From JAEMQF01 sp049297615 (GTDB lineage: Bacteria > Pseudomonadota > Gammaproteobacteria > Burkholderiales > Burkholderiaceae_C), in the NCBI GenBank assembly GCA_049297615.1, contig JBAQUQ010000374.1:1-64000 (forward strand): 64,000 nt of DNA. Reading direction: 5' to 3'. The notes beneath the pieces are model-generated. The model did not search any database, was not told where the DNA came from, and saw nothing but the letters and a program-made list of their open reading frames with translations. Positions within the stretch are counted from its first letter, which is position 1, and each line of letters starts with the position of its first letter. The position numbers and the translations under genes are program-made. Below, piece after piece: positions 53,185 to 62,214 of this stretch.

Positions 53185-53985
53185 TGAGTTTCCGCAACTC
53201 GCGCTTGCCGCGCTCGACCTTCGCCCGCAAGATTTTGAGGCCCGAGGGGCGAAGGTAACCCGAGCCGTTGCGACAATTAAAGCACCATAAGGCATTGTTG
53301 AGTGAGACCGCAACCCCCCGAAATGGACCGGAACGTGTTCATGCAAGGGCCCGGAAGGAACAATTTCACGTCGGGCGCGCGGCTGCGCCAAAGCTCGCCT
53401 ACGGACGACTTGACAGGGCTGCTTGCCGCGCCGGCTGCCACCGAAGCCGCCGGTGGAGCGAGTGCGAAGCCGCAGCGACATCGCGGAAGAATAGTGGCCT
53501 GACGAGTAGGCTGACGCAGCGTCAGCGCCATTGGCGCGCCGATCGCCGTCACTGCCCGAAAGCGCAGGTCCGCCCCAAGCCAGGGCGCGATCAGCAAGTG
53601 CCCACGCGTATCGCGATTCGATCGTCATCGCCTTGGCCCGGGCGTTCTAGTGACACGCATCGGCAAGCGATTCCAAACGTGAAATGTTGCGTTTGCGCAA
53701 CGTTACACCGGCCGACTCAGCGCCATGCCGGTGCCCCTCGCCGCACGGCCCTGCGTAAAGGTCGCCTGCAGGCTGCACAAAGGATCCCGGCGTGCACAAA
53801 CGGCGATCGCGTCGCATTCGGCGGTCTTGATTCGGGCACGCTTCTCGCCATGCGTCACGGGTAACGGCGATTCGGCGAGCGAGCTCATGGCTTCCCGCGG
53901 CGCGCCGGCGAGGCGTCGGCCGGGTCGCAGGCCCCACTGGGCGACACTGGCTCTTCCGAAGCTGCCCAAGCCGATCGAGTTACCG
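53185..53985. other. Gene-poor stretch of 800 bases
   Basis: No supported gene is found on either strand between the ParA-like gene and the next DMT transporter. Open frames exist but are Arg/Pro/Ser-rich, lack plausible starts, and overlap one another. An inverted repeat GTTGCG-TTTG-CGCAAC lies at 53686-53701, surrounded by AACGT/ACGTT, and looks like an operator. The stretch may hold regulatory DNA or a decayed gene. Confidence 0.5.
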
Positions 53986-55032
53986 ATGACGCCCGACACG
54001 CCCCTGAAAGCTCAATCCGCTGCGCACCACAGCGCGACCCTCGCCGCTGAGGCAGGGCAAGCACAACACCGCAAGCGCATGCGCCGTGCCCTGTGGGTCG
54101 CGCTCGTCCTGGTCCTCATCTGGGGCGCAAACTTCAGCGTGCAGAAAGCCGTCTTCAATGCACTGTCGCCGGGAGGCTTTTTGTTCGTGCGCTATCTCAT
54201 CATGCCGCTTGCCGCGGCGGTCTTGCTGTGCGCTCGCCACGGACTGCTCTGGCCACGCGTGTCACGATCCGACCTGGTCGCCCTGCTCAAGCTCGGGCTG
54301 GCCGGCCACCTGGTACATGTCAGCCTGGTGAGCTACGGCATTCACTGGTCGACGGCATTCTCGAGTTCCCTGATCCTGGCTTGCGGGCCGGTGTTCACCT
54401 TATTGCTCTTGCGCTGGCATGGCATCGAACACTTGGCGCGCGGCCAAGTCGTTGGCGTGTCGGTGGCGGGGCTGGGGGTGTTGCTCTTCCTGTCGGACAA
54501 ACTCAGCGGCGGCGTCACGGGTGGCAATTGGCAGGCAGGTCTGGGCGACATGACCCTGCTCGTTGCGGCCTGGTTCTTCTCGTACTACACCGTCACCGCC
54601 AAGCCTTTGATCGAGAGACTCGGCGGCGTGACCGTGATGACTTACGCCACCTTGCTGGGTAGCGCTCCAGTCGTGCTGCTGAGTTTGCCCGCCGGGCTGG
54701 CAGTCGACTGGGCGCAGGTCAGCGCCGCCGTTTGGGCTGGCACGCTTTGGGCCGTGCTGGTCTCGGCCTTCCTTGGCTGGATGGTCTGGGGTTGGATCAA
54801 CGCCGTGCGCGGCGTGGCACGAAGCGCACCCCTGATGTACCTGATGCCACCAGTAGCCGGCCTGGTGTCCTGGGTCCTCACCGGTGAGCGCTTCACAGCG
54901 GCAAAACTCGGCGGCGCGGCGATCGCCTTGGCGGGCGTTGCGCTCGCCCAGTTCACGTCGCGCTCAGCGCGGGACCCGGTTCTCGACACTGTGCTGGAAG
55001 CGGTACGCGAGGCGCCCGCTCCAGTCGATTGA
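53986..55032 (+). CDS. EamA/DMT family transporter
   Basis: A second DMT-superfamily exporter, 348 aa, with two EamA repeats and about ten membrane segments beginning near residue 33 (ALWVALVLVLIWGANFSVQK). The ATG at 53986 gives a hydrophilic 30-residue N-tail; an alternative start nearer the first helix cannot be excluded. The sequence differs clearly from the transporter at 49.2 kb. It is followed by the thioredoxin-family lipoprotein gene on the same strand. The substrate is unknown. Confidence 0.87.
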   Translation: MTPDTPLKAQSAAHHSATLAAEAGQAQHRKRMRRALWVALVLVLIWGANFSVQKAVFNALSPGGFLFVRYLIMPLAAAVLLCARHGLLWPRVSRSDLVALLKLGLAGHLVHVSLVSYGIHWSTAFSSSLILACGPVFTLLLLRWHGIEHLARGQVVGVSVAGLGVLLFLSDKLSGGVTGGNWQAGLGDMTLLVAAWFFSYYTVTAKPLIERLGGVTVMTYATLLGSAPVVLLSLPAGLAVDWAQVSAAVWAGTLWAVLVSAFLGWMVWGWINAVRGVARSAPLMYLMPPVAGLVSWVLTGERFTAAKLGGAAIALAGVALAQFTSRSARDPVLDTVLEAVREAPAPVD

Positions 55033-55133
55033 GCACGGCGCTACGTCATCGGCCTGATCTTGCCCGGTCGCATGCCCACGGGCTGCGCAAAAGCGTGTAC
55101 GCTGGCTCGCCCGTCGCTTCAGGGAACCCGACC

Positions 55134-56732
55134 ATGCCTCTCATGCGCCCTTCCTACATTGGCCTGATTGTCTTGGTCGTACTGCTCGCGGCGTGTTCGC
55201 GCCCCGACACCGCTCCCACCAAGCCCGCCGCCGGCAATGCCGCACCGGCCGGTATCGCCTGGAAATACGCTGCGAGCGACGCTGACGTCGACGCGGCATT
55301 TGCCCAGGCTCGCCAGGACGGCAAGCCGCTGTTCCTCTACTGGGGTGCCAAGTGGTGTCCGCCTTGCAACCAACTCAGCGCGACACTGTTCAACCGCAGC
55401 GACTTCATCGAACGCTCGCGCGCTTTCGCGCCGGTCTATATCGACGGCGACAGCCCTGGGGCGCAGAAACTCGGTGCGCGCTTCAAGGTGCGCGGCTACC
55501 CGACGATGGTCATGTTCAACCCGCAGGGCATTGAACTGACGCGTCTACCCGGCGAGGTGGACGCGAACCTGTACACGCAAGTGCTGACCATGTCGATGAA
55601 CGCCCAGCGCCCGGTGAGGGCGGTGCTGGCTGACGCGCGCGCCGGCGCCAAGGGCCTGAGCGCCAACGACTGGCGCCTGCTTGCCTTTTATTCGTGGGAG
55701 ACCGACGAGCAACAAGTCGTGGCGAAAGCCGAGCTGCCCGCGGCACTCACCCAAATCGCGGCTGCATGTCCGGCCGAGCACGTACAGGCGTCGATTCGAC
55801 TGTTGCTCAAGGCCCTGGCGGCCGCGCCCAAGGGAACTCCCGCGGACCCGGCCATGAGGGAACGCGTCCTGGCGGTGATCGCCGACGCGACCACAGCGCG
55901 CACCCACATGGACGTCCTCGGCAACAACGCCAGCGAGCTCGTGAGCGCGCTGAGCGCGCCCGGCACAGCGCAGCGCAGCCAACTGCTCGCGGCATTCGAG
56001 GCGACACTGCGCAGGCTCGAGACCGACCCTGCACTATCGCGCGCCGACCGCTTGACTGCGCTGTTTGCCAGGGTCGAACTGGCGCGTATCGACGCGCCAA
56101 AAGACAGCCCCGTGGTACTGCCCGCAGCGCTGCTGGCGCAGTTGCATGAACACATCGCACGCGCCGACCGCGAAATTACCGATGGCTACGAGCGCCAGGC
56201 CGTGATTCCTTTTGCCGCTTATGTGTTGCAGCAAGCCGACTTGCTGGATGAATCCGACGCGCTGTTGCAGGGCAATCTGGCGAAGAGCCATTCGCCTTAT
56301 TACCTGATGTCGGAACTGGCGGGCAATGCCAAGAAGCGCGGCGACAAGGTCGGCGCATTGCGCTGGGCCGAGCAGGCATTCGACACCAGCGTGGGCGCTG
56401 CAACCCGGCTTCAGTGGGGCGCGAGTTATATCGGCTCGCTCGTCGAGCTGACGCCATTGGATGAAGGACGCATTGAAAAGGCGGCGATGCGGCTGCTCGA
56501 CGAAGCCGCCGCCCAGCCCGACGTTTTTTACGAACGCAGTGCACGCTCGCTGCAACGCGTCAGCAGCCGGCTCCTGGGTTGGAACAAAGACGGCTCGCAT
56601 GCGGCGGTCTTGAGGCGGCTGCAAACCCGGGTCGACACGCTGTGTGCGGCACTACCGGTGGGCGATGCGCAGCGCGCCGTGTGCGAAGTGCTGCTCAAAC
56701 CCGACAGGCTCCCTGAGCGCAACCATGGCTGA
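55134..56732 (+). CDS. Thioredoxin-family lipoprotein with long C-terminal domain
   Basis: A 532-aa exported protein. A signal peptide ends in a lipobox (VVLLAACSRPD, lipidated Cys near residue 23). A thioredoxin fold follows, with the active site YWGAKWCPPCNQLSATLF and the cis-Pro loop KVRGYPTMVMFNP. The remaining ~350 residues are helical, repeat-like and unassigned. The CxxC site suggests a periplasmic disulfide reductase or oxidase, anchored to a membrane. Its end overlaps the next SDR start by eight bases, so co-expression is likely. Confidence 0.82.
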   Translation: MPLMRPSYIGLIVLVVLLAACSRPDTAPTKPAAGNAAPAGIAWKYAASDADVDAAFAQARQDGKPLFLYWGAKWCPPCNQLSATLFNRSDFIERSRAFAPVYIDGDSPGAQKLGARFKVRGYPTMVMFNPQGIELTRLPGEVDANLYTQVLTMSMNAQRPVRAVLADARAGAKGLSANDWRLLAFYSWETDEQQVVAKAELPAALTQIAAACPAEHVQASIRLLLKALAAAPKGTPADPAMRERVLAVIADATTARTHMDVLGNNASELVSALSAPGTAQRSQLLAAFEATLRRLETDPALSRADRLTALFARVELARIDAPKDSPVVLPAALLAQLHEHIARADREITDGYERQAVIPFAAYVLQQADLLDESDALLQGNLAKSHSPYYLMSELAGNAKKRGDKVGALRWAEQAFDTSVGAATRLQWGASYIGSLVELTPLDEGRIEKAAMRLLDEAAAQPDVFYERSARSLQRVSSRLLGWNKDGSHAAVLRRLQTRVDTLCAALPVGDAQRAVCEVLLKPDRLPERNHG

Positions 56733-57459
56733 CCACGCCGGGAAAGCCGCCCTCGTCGTCGGCGCGGGCGACGCCACCGGTGGCGCCATCGCCCGGCGCT
56801 TTGCGCGCGAGGGGTTCACGGTGTGCGCGACTCGCCGCAGCGCGGACAAGGTGGCCGCGCTTGTCGAACAAATTCATGCCGAAGGCGGCACGGCGTTTGG
56901 CTTTGCCTCCGACGCGCGCGTCGAAGCCGAAGTCGTGGCGCTGTTCGCCCGCATCGAGCGCGAGATCGCGCCGCTCGATGTCGTCGTGTTCAACATCGGT
57001 GGCAACGTTCGCTTTGGGATCGCCGACACCACAGAGCGCGTCTATCGCAAGGTCTGGGAAATGGGTGCGCTGGCAGGCTTCTTGGTGGGACGCGAAGCGG
57101 CACGGATGATGCTGCCGCGCGGTCGCGGCACGATCCTTTTCACCGGCGCCACCGCAAGCCTGCGCGGCTCGGCCGGTTTTTCGGCGTTCGCCGGCGCCAA
57201 ACACGCGCTGCGCTCGCTCGCGCAAAGCATGGCTCGCGAGCTGGGACCACAGGGCATCCACGTTGCGCATGTGATCGTCGACGGCGCCATCGACACCCAA
57301 TTCATCGCCGAGAACTTTTCGCAGCGCTACGCGTTGAAGGCGCAAGACGGCATCCTGAACCCCGAGGCCATCGCCGAAAACTACTGGCAATTGCACCTTC
57401 AACACCGTAGTGCGTGGACGCACGAACTCGACTTGCGGCCCTGGACGGAGCAGTTCTAA
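56725..57459 (+). CDS. SDR family protein with altered active site
   Basis: A 244-aa short-chain dehydrogenase fold. The cofactor loop is VVGAGDATGGAIARRF. The normal catalytic Tyr-x3-Lys is Phe155-x3-Lys159 (AFAGAKHALR), the expected Ser lies where TGATASLRG has no aligned Ser, and the NNAG motif is NIGGN. The end EGLDLRPWTEQF-like region is typical of a subfamily in which the Tyr is missing. It may bind cofactor without classical reduction, or use another residue. The gene overlaps the thioredoxin lipoprotein and precedes an isomerase. Confidence 0.8.
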   Translation: MADHAGKAALVVGAGDATGGAIARRFAREGFTVCATRRSADKVAALVEQIHAEGGTAFGFASDARVEAEVVALFARIEREIAPLDVVVFNIGGNVRFGIADTTERVYRKVWEMGALAGFLVGREAARMMLPRGRGTILFTGATASLRGSAGFSAFAGAKHALRSLAQSMARELGPQGIHVAHVIVDGAIDTQFIAENFSQRYALKAQDGILNPEAIAENYWQLHLQHRSAWTHELDLRPWTEQF

Positions 57460-57479
57460 AAATCTACAAGGACCATGCC

Positions 57480-58070
57480 ATGACCCGCAGCGTCGAGTTC
57501 TTCTTTGACTTCGGTAGCCCGGCGAGTTACCTGGCGTTCACCCAGTTGCCCAAGATCGCCGCCGAGTGCGGCGCGCAAGTCGTCTGGCGGCCGATGCTGC
57601 TGGGCGGCGTGTTCAAGGCCACAGGCAACTCGAGCCCGGTCACGGTGCCGGCGAAGGGCCGCTGGATGTTCGACGACCTGTCGCGCTGGGCAAGGCGTTA
57701 TGGCGTGCCGCTTGCGCACAACCCTTACTTCCCGGTGAACACGCTGCTGCCGATGCGCATTGCGACGGGGCTGCAAATGGCCCAGCCTGAGGACTTTGCG
57801 CGCTGCTGCGAAGCGATGTTCGGCGCAATGTGGCGCGACCCACGCAACTTGGGCGATCCAACGCAACTCGCAGCGACGCTCACCCAGGCCGGGCTCGACG
57901 CAGACGCCGCCATCGCGCTTGCAGCCCAGGCCCAAGTCAAAGCACGCCTCATCACGAGCACTGAGGAGGCGGTGGCTCGCGGCGTATTCGGTGCGCCGAG
58001 TTTCTTCGTCGGCGATCGAATGTTTTTCGGCCAGGACCGGCTCGACTTCGTGCGCGAGGCGCTCAGCTGA
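57480..58070 (+). CDS. 2-hydroxychromene-2-carboxylate isomerase family protein (DsbA/kappa-GST fold)
   Basis: A 196-aa protein of the DsbA-like family that includes 2-hydroxychromene-2-carboxylate isomerase and kappa glutathione transferases. It starts VEFFFDFGSPASYLA, in which Ser marks the glutathione-activating position, and ends with EEAVARGVFGAPSFFVGDRM and the cis-Pro, then FFGQDRLDFVREAL. Such enzymes use glutathione to isomerise naphthalene-pathway intermediates, but no other naphthalene genes are here. It lies 20 bases after the SDR gene. Confidence 0.87.
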   Translation: MTRSVEFFFDFGSPASYLAFTQLPKIAAECGAQVVWRPMLLGGVFKATGNSSPVTVPAKGRWMFDDLSRWARRYGVPLAHNPYFPVNTLLPMRIATGLQMAQPEDFARCCEAMFGAMWRDPRNLGDPTQLAATLTQAGLDADAAIALAAQAQVKARLITSTEEAVARGVFGAPSFFVGDRMFFGQDRLDFVREALS

Positions 58071-58131
58071 GGCCAAACAGCTGCGCCGCTAAACTGCAGC
58101 CCGCTCTGCCTGCGGAACGCAAAGGTCCACC

Positions 58132-58434
58132 ATGATTCTCGAAGTTGCCGACATCCGCATCACGCCGGGCAAGGGCAAGGAATTCGACGCCGCGGTGAAG
58201 CTCGGCCTCGAGTCCGTGGTGTCCAAGGCAAAGGGCTTTCGCGGCTACAAAGTCAATCGCTGCATCGAATCGCCGCAGCGCTAAATCCTGTTGATCTATT
58301 GGGATACGCTCGAAAACCACACGGTGGATTTCCGCCAGGGGCCGCTGTTCCCGCAGTGGCGTGCCATCGTCGGCTCGTTCTTCGCCGCGCCGCCGTCGGT
58401 CGAGCACTTCGAGTTGGTGGTCGAATCGGCCTGA
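58132..58434 (+). pseudogene. ABM (antibiotic biosynthesis monooxygenase) gene with nonsense codon
   Basis: A complete frame of 101 codons from ATG 58132 to TGA 58434, interrupted only by TAA at codon 51 (58282-58284). The halves read MILEVADIRITPGKGKEF to IESPQR, then ILLIYWDTLENHTVDFRQGP to HFELVVESA. This is the ABM/dimeric ferredoxin-like domain; the missing residue at the stop is probably Tyr (one base from TAC or TAT), as in IESPQRY. A sequencing error is the other explanation. Family members are heme- or quinone-related monooxygenases or non-catalytic. It follows the isomerase gene on the same strand. Confidence 0.8.
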
Positions 58435-58491
58435 AAGCGAAAGCCCGCCGCCGATCGGTACCCGTTGCGGACCTGCGCGCCAGCCCTGCGC

Positions 58492-58914
58492 TCACACGCC
58501 GAGCAAGAGTTGCGTCTGCGTCACCACCGCGCACAACCTGCCTTCTTCCGAGGTGATTCGCGTCTGCCACACCGAGGTCGTCTTGCCGCGGTGCAGGGGA
58601 ATCGATTCGCCGGTGACGGTGCTGCCTGCCCTGGCCCCGGCGATGAACTGGGTGCTCGAATTCAGCGTCGTCGTACGCCGGCCTGGAGGCAGGTTCATGA
58701 AGGTGCCGACAGCGCCGAGCGTATCGGCAAACGCCATGAACGCGCCGCCGTGCAGCGTGTCGCCGGCGGTGCACAGGTCGGAGCGGACTTTCATCGTGGC
58801 GATCACTCGGTCGCGTTCAACCAGGGTCAGTTGCACACCCATCAGGCCGGGCAGCAGCGGTTGCATCAATTGATGCAGAGCCTCCAACGAATCCATTCGA
58901 TTCTCCTGGTTCAT
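58492..58914 (-). CDS. PaaI/YdiI-type hotdog thioesterase
   Basis: A 140-aa hotdog thioesterase. The central motif TLHGGAFMAFADTLGAV is the PaaI/YdiI active-site helix with HGG, and the later strand TSVWQTRITSEEGRLCAVVT closes the fold. It should hydrolyse phenylacetyl- or related acyl-CoA esters. Its ATG overlaps the SDR stop by four bases (ATGA). It is the last gene of a protease-FHA-SDR-thioesterase run and converges with the broken ABM gene. Confidence 0.88.
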   Translation of the reverse strand: MNQENRMDSLEALHQLMQPLLPGLMGVQLTLVERDRVIATMKVRSDLCTAGDTLHGGAFMAFADTLGAVGTFMNLPPGRRTTTLNSSTQFIAGARAGSTVTGESIPLHRGKTTSVWQTRITSEEGRLCAVVTQTQLLLGV

Positions 58915-59678
58915 CTTCCGCCCGTCACGTCGAGGATCGCCCCCGTCGAGTAGCTGGCGGCGTCACTCAGCAGCCAAACAATCGCCTGCGCCACTTCATC
59001 GGCGCTGCCCGGGCGCTGCATCGGTACCAGGGGCGCGGCTTGCCAGGCCCGATCAGGCTGGCCGCCTGAGGCGTGGATGTCGGTATCGATGATTCCAGGG
59101 CGCACTGCATTGACGCGAATTCCCTCCGTCGCGACTTCTCGGGCCAAACCCAAGGTGAAGGCCTCGATCGCGCCCTTGGCGGCAGCGTAGTCGACGTACT
59201 GTCCGGGCGCACCCAGGCGCGCGGCAGCGGAGGACACATTGACAATCGCCCCGCCGGGCCCGCCCTTTGACGTGGACAGGCGCAGCACGGCTTCGCGTGC
59301 ACAGTAGAAGCTGCCGAACACGTTGATCGCAAACATCCGTTGCAGGCGCAGGGCGCTGATCGCGTCGACGCGGCTCGGGACGTCGATGACGCCAGCGTTG
59401 TTGACGAGGCCGCGCAGTGGCGGCAACTCGGCGGCCACACATTCGAACATCGCCTTCACTTGGGCGACGTCGGCGACGTCGGCCTGTAGCGCCAGGGCCG
59501 TGCCGCCGGCAGAACGAATGGAATCGACCACGGATAAGGCGGCGGCGCTGTCGTTGGCGTAGTTCACGGCCACCGCCCAGCCGGCTTTGGCGCACAGTCG
59601 AGCGCTCGCCGCGCCGATGCCGCGGCTCGCGCCGGTCACCAGCACCGTGCGCGCAGCCGCCTGCGAATCAGTCTTCAA
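58911..59678 (-). CDS. SDR family oxidoreductase
   Basis: A 255-aa short-chain dehydrogenase with intact catalysis: TVLVTGASRGIGAASARLC, NNAG, Ser in NVSSAAARLG and YDYAAAK-type Tyr/Lys (VDYAAAKGAIEAFT). I set the start at TTG 59678 because a strong ribosome site GGAGG lies seven bases upstream and the Rossmann fold begins ten residues later; the open frame to 59846 is shadow. The gene overlaps the FHA gene by 11 bases and the thioesterase by four. Substrate unknown; the C-terminal GAILDVTGGR is FabG-like. Confidence 0.87.
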   Translation of the reverse strand: MKTDSQAAARTVLVTGASRGIGAASARLCAKAGWAVAVNYANDSAAALSVVDSIRSAGGTALALQADVADVAQVKAMFECVAAELPPLRGLVNNAGVIDVPSRVDAISALRLQRMFAINVFGSFYCAREAVLRLSTSKGGPGGAIVNVSSAAARLGAPGQYVDYAAAKGAIEAFTLGLAREVATEGIRVNAVRPGIIDTDIHASGGQPDRAWQAAPLVPMQRPGSADEVAQAIVWLLSDAASYSTGAILDVTGGR

Positions 59679-60666
59679 CGCTGCCCTCCAGGAAATCGCC
59701 GCGCGCGGCGATTCTGGCTTTGTCGTCCAGGCTCGATTGCAGCGCTGCAACGCCCTCGAGGTAACGATCGACGCTTGCCGGGTGCGCCAGCCGCAACGCT
59801 GGAACATACAAGTGGCCCATGTACAAATCTTCGCCGAACCTGTCATTGCGCTGCACGTTGAACCACAGCGTCAAGGCCACGGCCACCGCTGTTCCGGCAA
59901 CGGCCGCAGCGCGCATCAAACGCGGCCGCGACAGTTCAACGGCCAGCAGGTGGTAGTACAGCGCCGCCGCCACGACGCCATAGGTGGCGATGAAGTCGAA
60001 ATTACTGATCCACGACCACGACAGCGCGAACGCCAGCAGACCCGGCAGGTGGTCAGCCGCGAGCCAAGCAATGCCGGCGAACAGGAATACCCGCAAATGC
60101 CAGCCGAAGCGCGCCTGACGCGTGAAAGTCTTGGACAGCAGAGCCCACAGGCCACACCACAATCCTGTCACGGACACGGCCCCGAGCAGCACCCCGGCGC
60201 TGGCTCGGCCCAGTGCATCCGGGTCTGAGTCAAGATAGCTGACGAACATCAATGTGGCGAGCAGCACACTGGCCGCTACCAGGCTCGGTACCCAGCGCCT
60301 GCTGCGTGTGGCCAAGCCTGCCAGCGGCAACTCGGCTGGCACCGGCTGGGCTGCGCTGCGCAGGCGCAGCCGGGTGCGGCCCACGGTCAGCTCGAGCGGC
60401 TCGGCCTCTAAAGCCCAGCGGTGCGTTTCGCCCGAATGCACGCGCTTGCGCCCGATCTGCACGCCGTTGCCGGTGTCGTCGACGGTCAGTTGCAATCCTT
60501 CGTCGTCGGCCTGAACTTGAAAGTGATGCGCTGCCACGAAAGGGTCGGACAACACCATGTGGTTGTCCAGCGCTCGTCCCACGCGCAAAGGCCAGCGCCG
60601 CACGACCAGTGTGTCGCGCGCCTGACCGTCGCGATCGACCGTTTCGAGAACGGCTACGGCACCCAT
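59668..60666 (-). CDS. FHA-domain membrane protein
   Basis: A 332-aa protein. Residues ~20-95 form an FHA domain that would bind phosphothreonine: LRVGRALDNHMVLSDPFVAA with Arg31 and Ser40, then HHFQVQADDEG and DDTGNGVQIG. The C-terminal half contains five or six membrane helices (from VPSLVAASVLLATLMFVSYL). The FHA end would face the cytoplasm. It overlaps the upstream protease gene by 13 bases and the SDR start by 11. No Ser/Thr kinase or phosphatase gene is in the immediate neighbourhood. Confidence 0.85.
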   Translation of the reverse strand: MGAVAVLETVDRDGQARDTLVVRRWPLRVGRALDNHMVLSDPFVAAHHFQVQADDEGLQLTVDDTGNGVQIGRKRVHSGETHRWALEAEPLELTVGRTRLRLRSAAQPVPAELPLAGLATRSRRWVPSLVAASVLLATLMFVSYLDSDPDALGRASAGVLLGAVSVTGLWCGLWALLSKTFTRQARFGWHLRVFLFAGIAWLAADHLPGLLAFALSWSWISNFDFIATYGVVAAALYYHLLAVELSRPRLMRAAAVAGTAVAVALTLWFNVQRNDRFGEDLYMGHLYVPALRLAHPASVDRYLEGVAALQSSLDDKARIAARGDFLEGSVED

Positions 60667-61985
60667 GCGTAGGACTCGATGTAGTGGCGCGACAATTTCA
60701 GTGCATTGGCAAAACTCACGCCCTGCGCGTCGAAGCGGCCTTGCACGCCGGCATCGGACAGGTCCAGCGTAGCGACGAGCACCGACACGTCGTACAGCGA
60801 GGCCAGTTTGCGATAGGCGCGCAGACAGGTCACCACACGCAGGGTCAGGCCTGCGCGATCGACATAGTCCTCATGGCATATCGGCTTGGTCTGGTGCTGC
60901 GAGCTCAGGCGAGCGAACGACTCATTGCGAAAACTCGCCGAATGGCGCGCCGCGAAGCGCAATGCCCCGAGCCTGGCCCCGTCGTAACTTTCATGGCGCA
61001 CTGCCAGGAAGCCGGTATTGAACTCGCCGACGAAGATGCGTGTGTCCATCACGCAGTCGGAGCGCTCCAGGTCCATGCCTCCGGACCGCGACGGGTCGCT
61101 GCTGCCCCAGCAGCGCATGAAGCCGTCGGTCGGCACTGGAACGCGGTAGCGCAGATGCGTCGCAGGCTTGAAGCCCTGCGCAATAAAGCGTTCGGTGAGC
61201 AACTCTTGATGCGCCGTCAGCTGTTGGCTGACCGCCGGGTGCGCCGGCGTCTCGAGCGGCTGTGCACCTCGCCCGCGTTGCAGCAACGCCGCAGCGAATG
61301 TTGCAGGAACGAGGAAACTCACCTGCTCACCGTCGACGCGACGCGCCACGTTCACGCCGATCACATGGCCCTCCTGGTCCAGAGCCGGCCCGCCGCTCAT
61401 GCCGCCGCTGAGCGCTCCGCCGAAAAATATCTGCGGATAGAAACTGCGTTTGACCATGCCGTTGTAATTGCCCTCGGTCACGGCAAAGCCCACATCGAGC
61501 GGATTCCCCAATGAGTAGATGCGCTCGCCCTGCGCCAGGGCGCGCGCCTCGTCGCGAAACGCCAGCGCGTCGAACGAACGAGTCTGCGCGTCGCCCGCTT
61601 TGAGCAAGGCCAGATCGTGCAGCACGTCGATTTGCAAGATGCGAACCGGCGCCTCGCGCCCATCGGCCGTGACGTACACCAGGTCATGGCGATCCGGCTT
61701 GAGGGCCGCCTCGCTGATGACGTGAAAGTTGGAAACGATCAAGCCGTCGTTCGACACGAAAAAGCCCGACCCGACTGAAGTCTGGCTGGCGCGGCCCTTC
61801 AGCACGGTGCGGATTTGAACGAGTTGCGAGCGCGCCTGTTCGTAAACCTTGCGCGCGGACAGCGATACCGCAGCGCCAGCGGCGGGTGCGGATCCCGCGG
61901 GGTCGGCCACGGCCGGCGTTTGGGCCCAGGCCGACGCCGCGCAGATCGAGGCAGCGAAGGTCGCGGCCCAGCGAGGGAGGTTCAT
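60654..61985 (-). CDS. Exported trypsin-like serine protease
   Basis: A 443-aa protein with a signal peptide (ATFAASICAASAWA). The S1C/trypsin-like domain has an intact triad: His88 in SNFHVISEAA, Asp124 in DVLHDLALLKAG and Ser197 in GGMSGGPALD. No PDZ domain is visible after the protease core; the last ~180 residues are unassigned. It would act in the periplasm. The start ATG at 61985 is chosen for the signal sequence. It diverges from the ABC substrate-binding gene, and it leads the overlapping run to the FHA protein. Confidence 0.86.
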   Translation of the reverse strand: MNLPRWAATFAASICAASAWAQTPAVADPAGSAPAAGAAVSLSARKVYEQARSQLVQIRTVLKGRASQTSVGSGFFVSNDGLIVSNFHVISEAALKPDRHDLVYVTADGREAPVRILQIDVLHDLALLKAGDAQTRSFDALAFRDEARALAQGERIYSLGNPLDVGFAVTEGNYNGMVKRSFYPQIFFGGALSGGMSGGPALDQEGHVIGVNVARRVDGEQVSFLVPATFAAALLQRGRGAQPLETPAHPAVSQQLTAHQELLTERFIAQGFKPATHLRYRVPVPTDGFMRCWGSSDPSRSGGMDLERSDCVMDTRIFVGEFNTGFLAVRHESYDGARLGALRFAARHSASFRNESFARLSSQHQTKPICHEDYVDRAGLTLRVVTCLRAYRKLASLYDVSVLVATLDLSDAGVQGRFDAQGVSFANALKLSRHYIESYAWVP

Positions 61986-62214
61986 CGGGCAGGATTTTAC
62001 GGGTGTGCCATCCGGATGAACCGGCCGGCGCGCAGTGCAACAAGTCACAGCCGAACGCAGCCTGTCGCGCCGTGGAGATGCCAGCCTCCTGGTAGCCGAG
62101 GCTGGCAATGCGTCCGCCAGCCGGCGCCGGACGGGGAAAGCTGCGATGGTCTTTGAGACTGCCGTTGGCGGCCCTTGCTACAGTCGGCCCCTTGTTCTCC
62201 AAAGGAGCCCGACC

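Noticed and set aside
53185..53628. Upstream extension of the ParA-like frame (to 53628)
   Set aside because: The added ~148 residues are Arg/Ser/Gly-rich without fold features, while the ATG at 53184 begins exactly at the conserved ParA N-terminus.
53703..53999. Minus-strand frame of 98 codons starting near 53999
   Set aside because: It overlaps the start of the DMT transporter on the other strand, is low in order-promoting pattern, and resembles no family.
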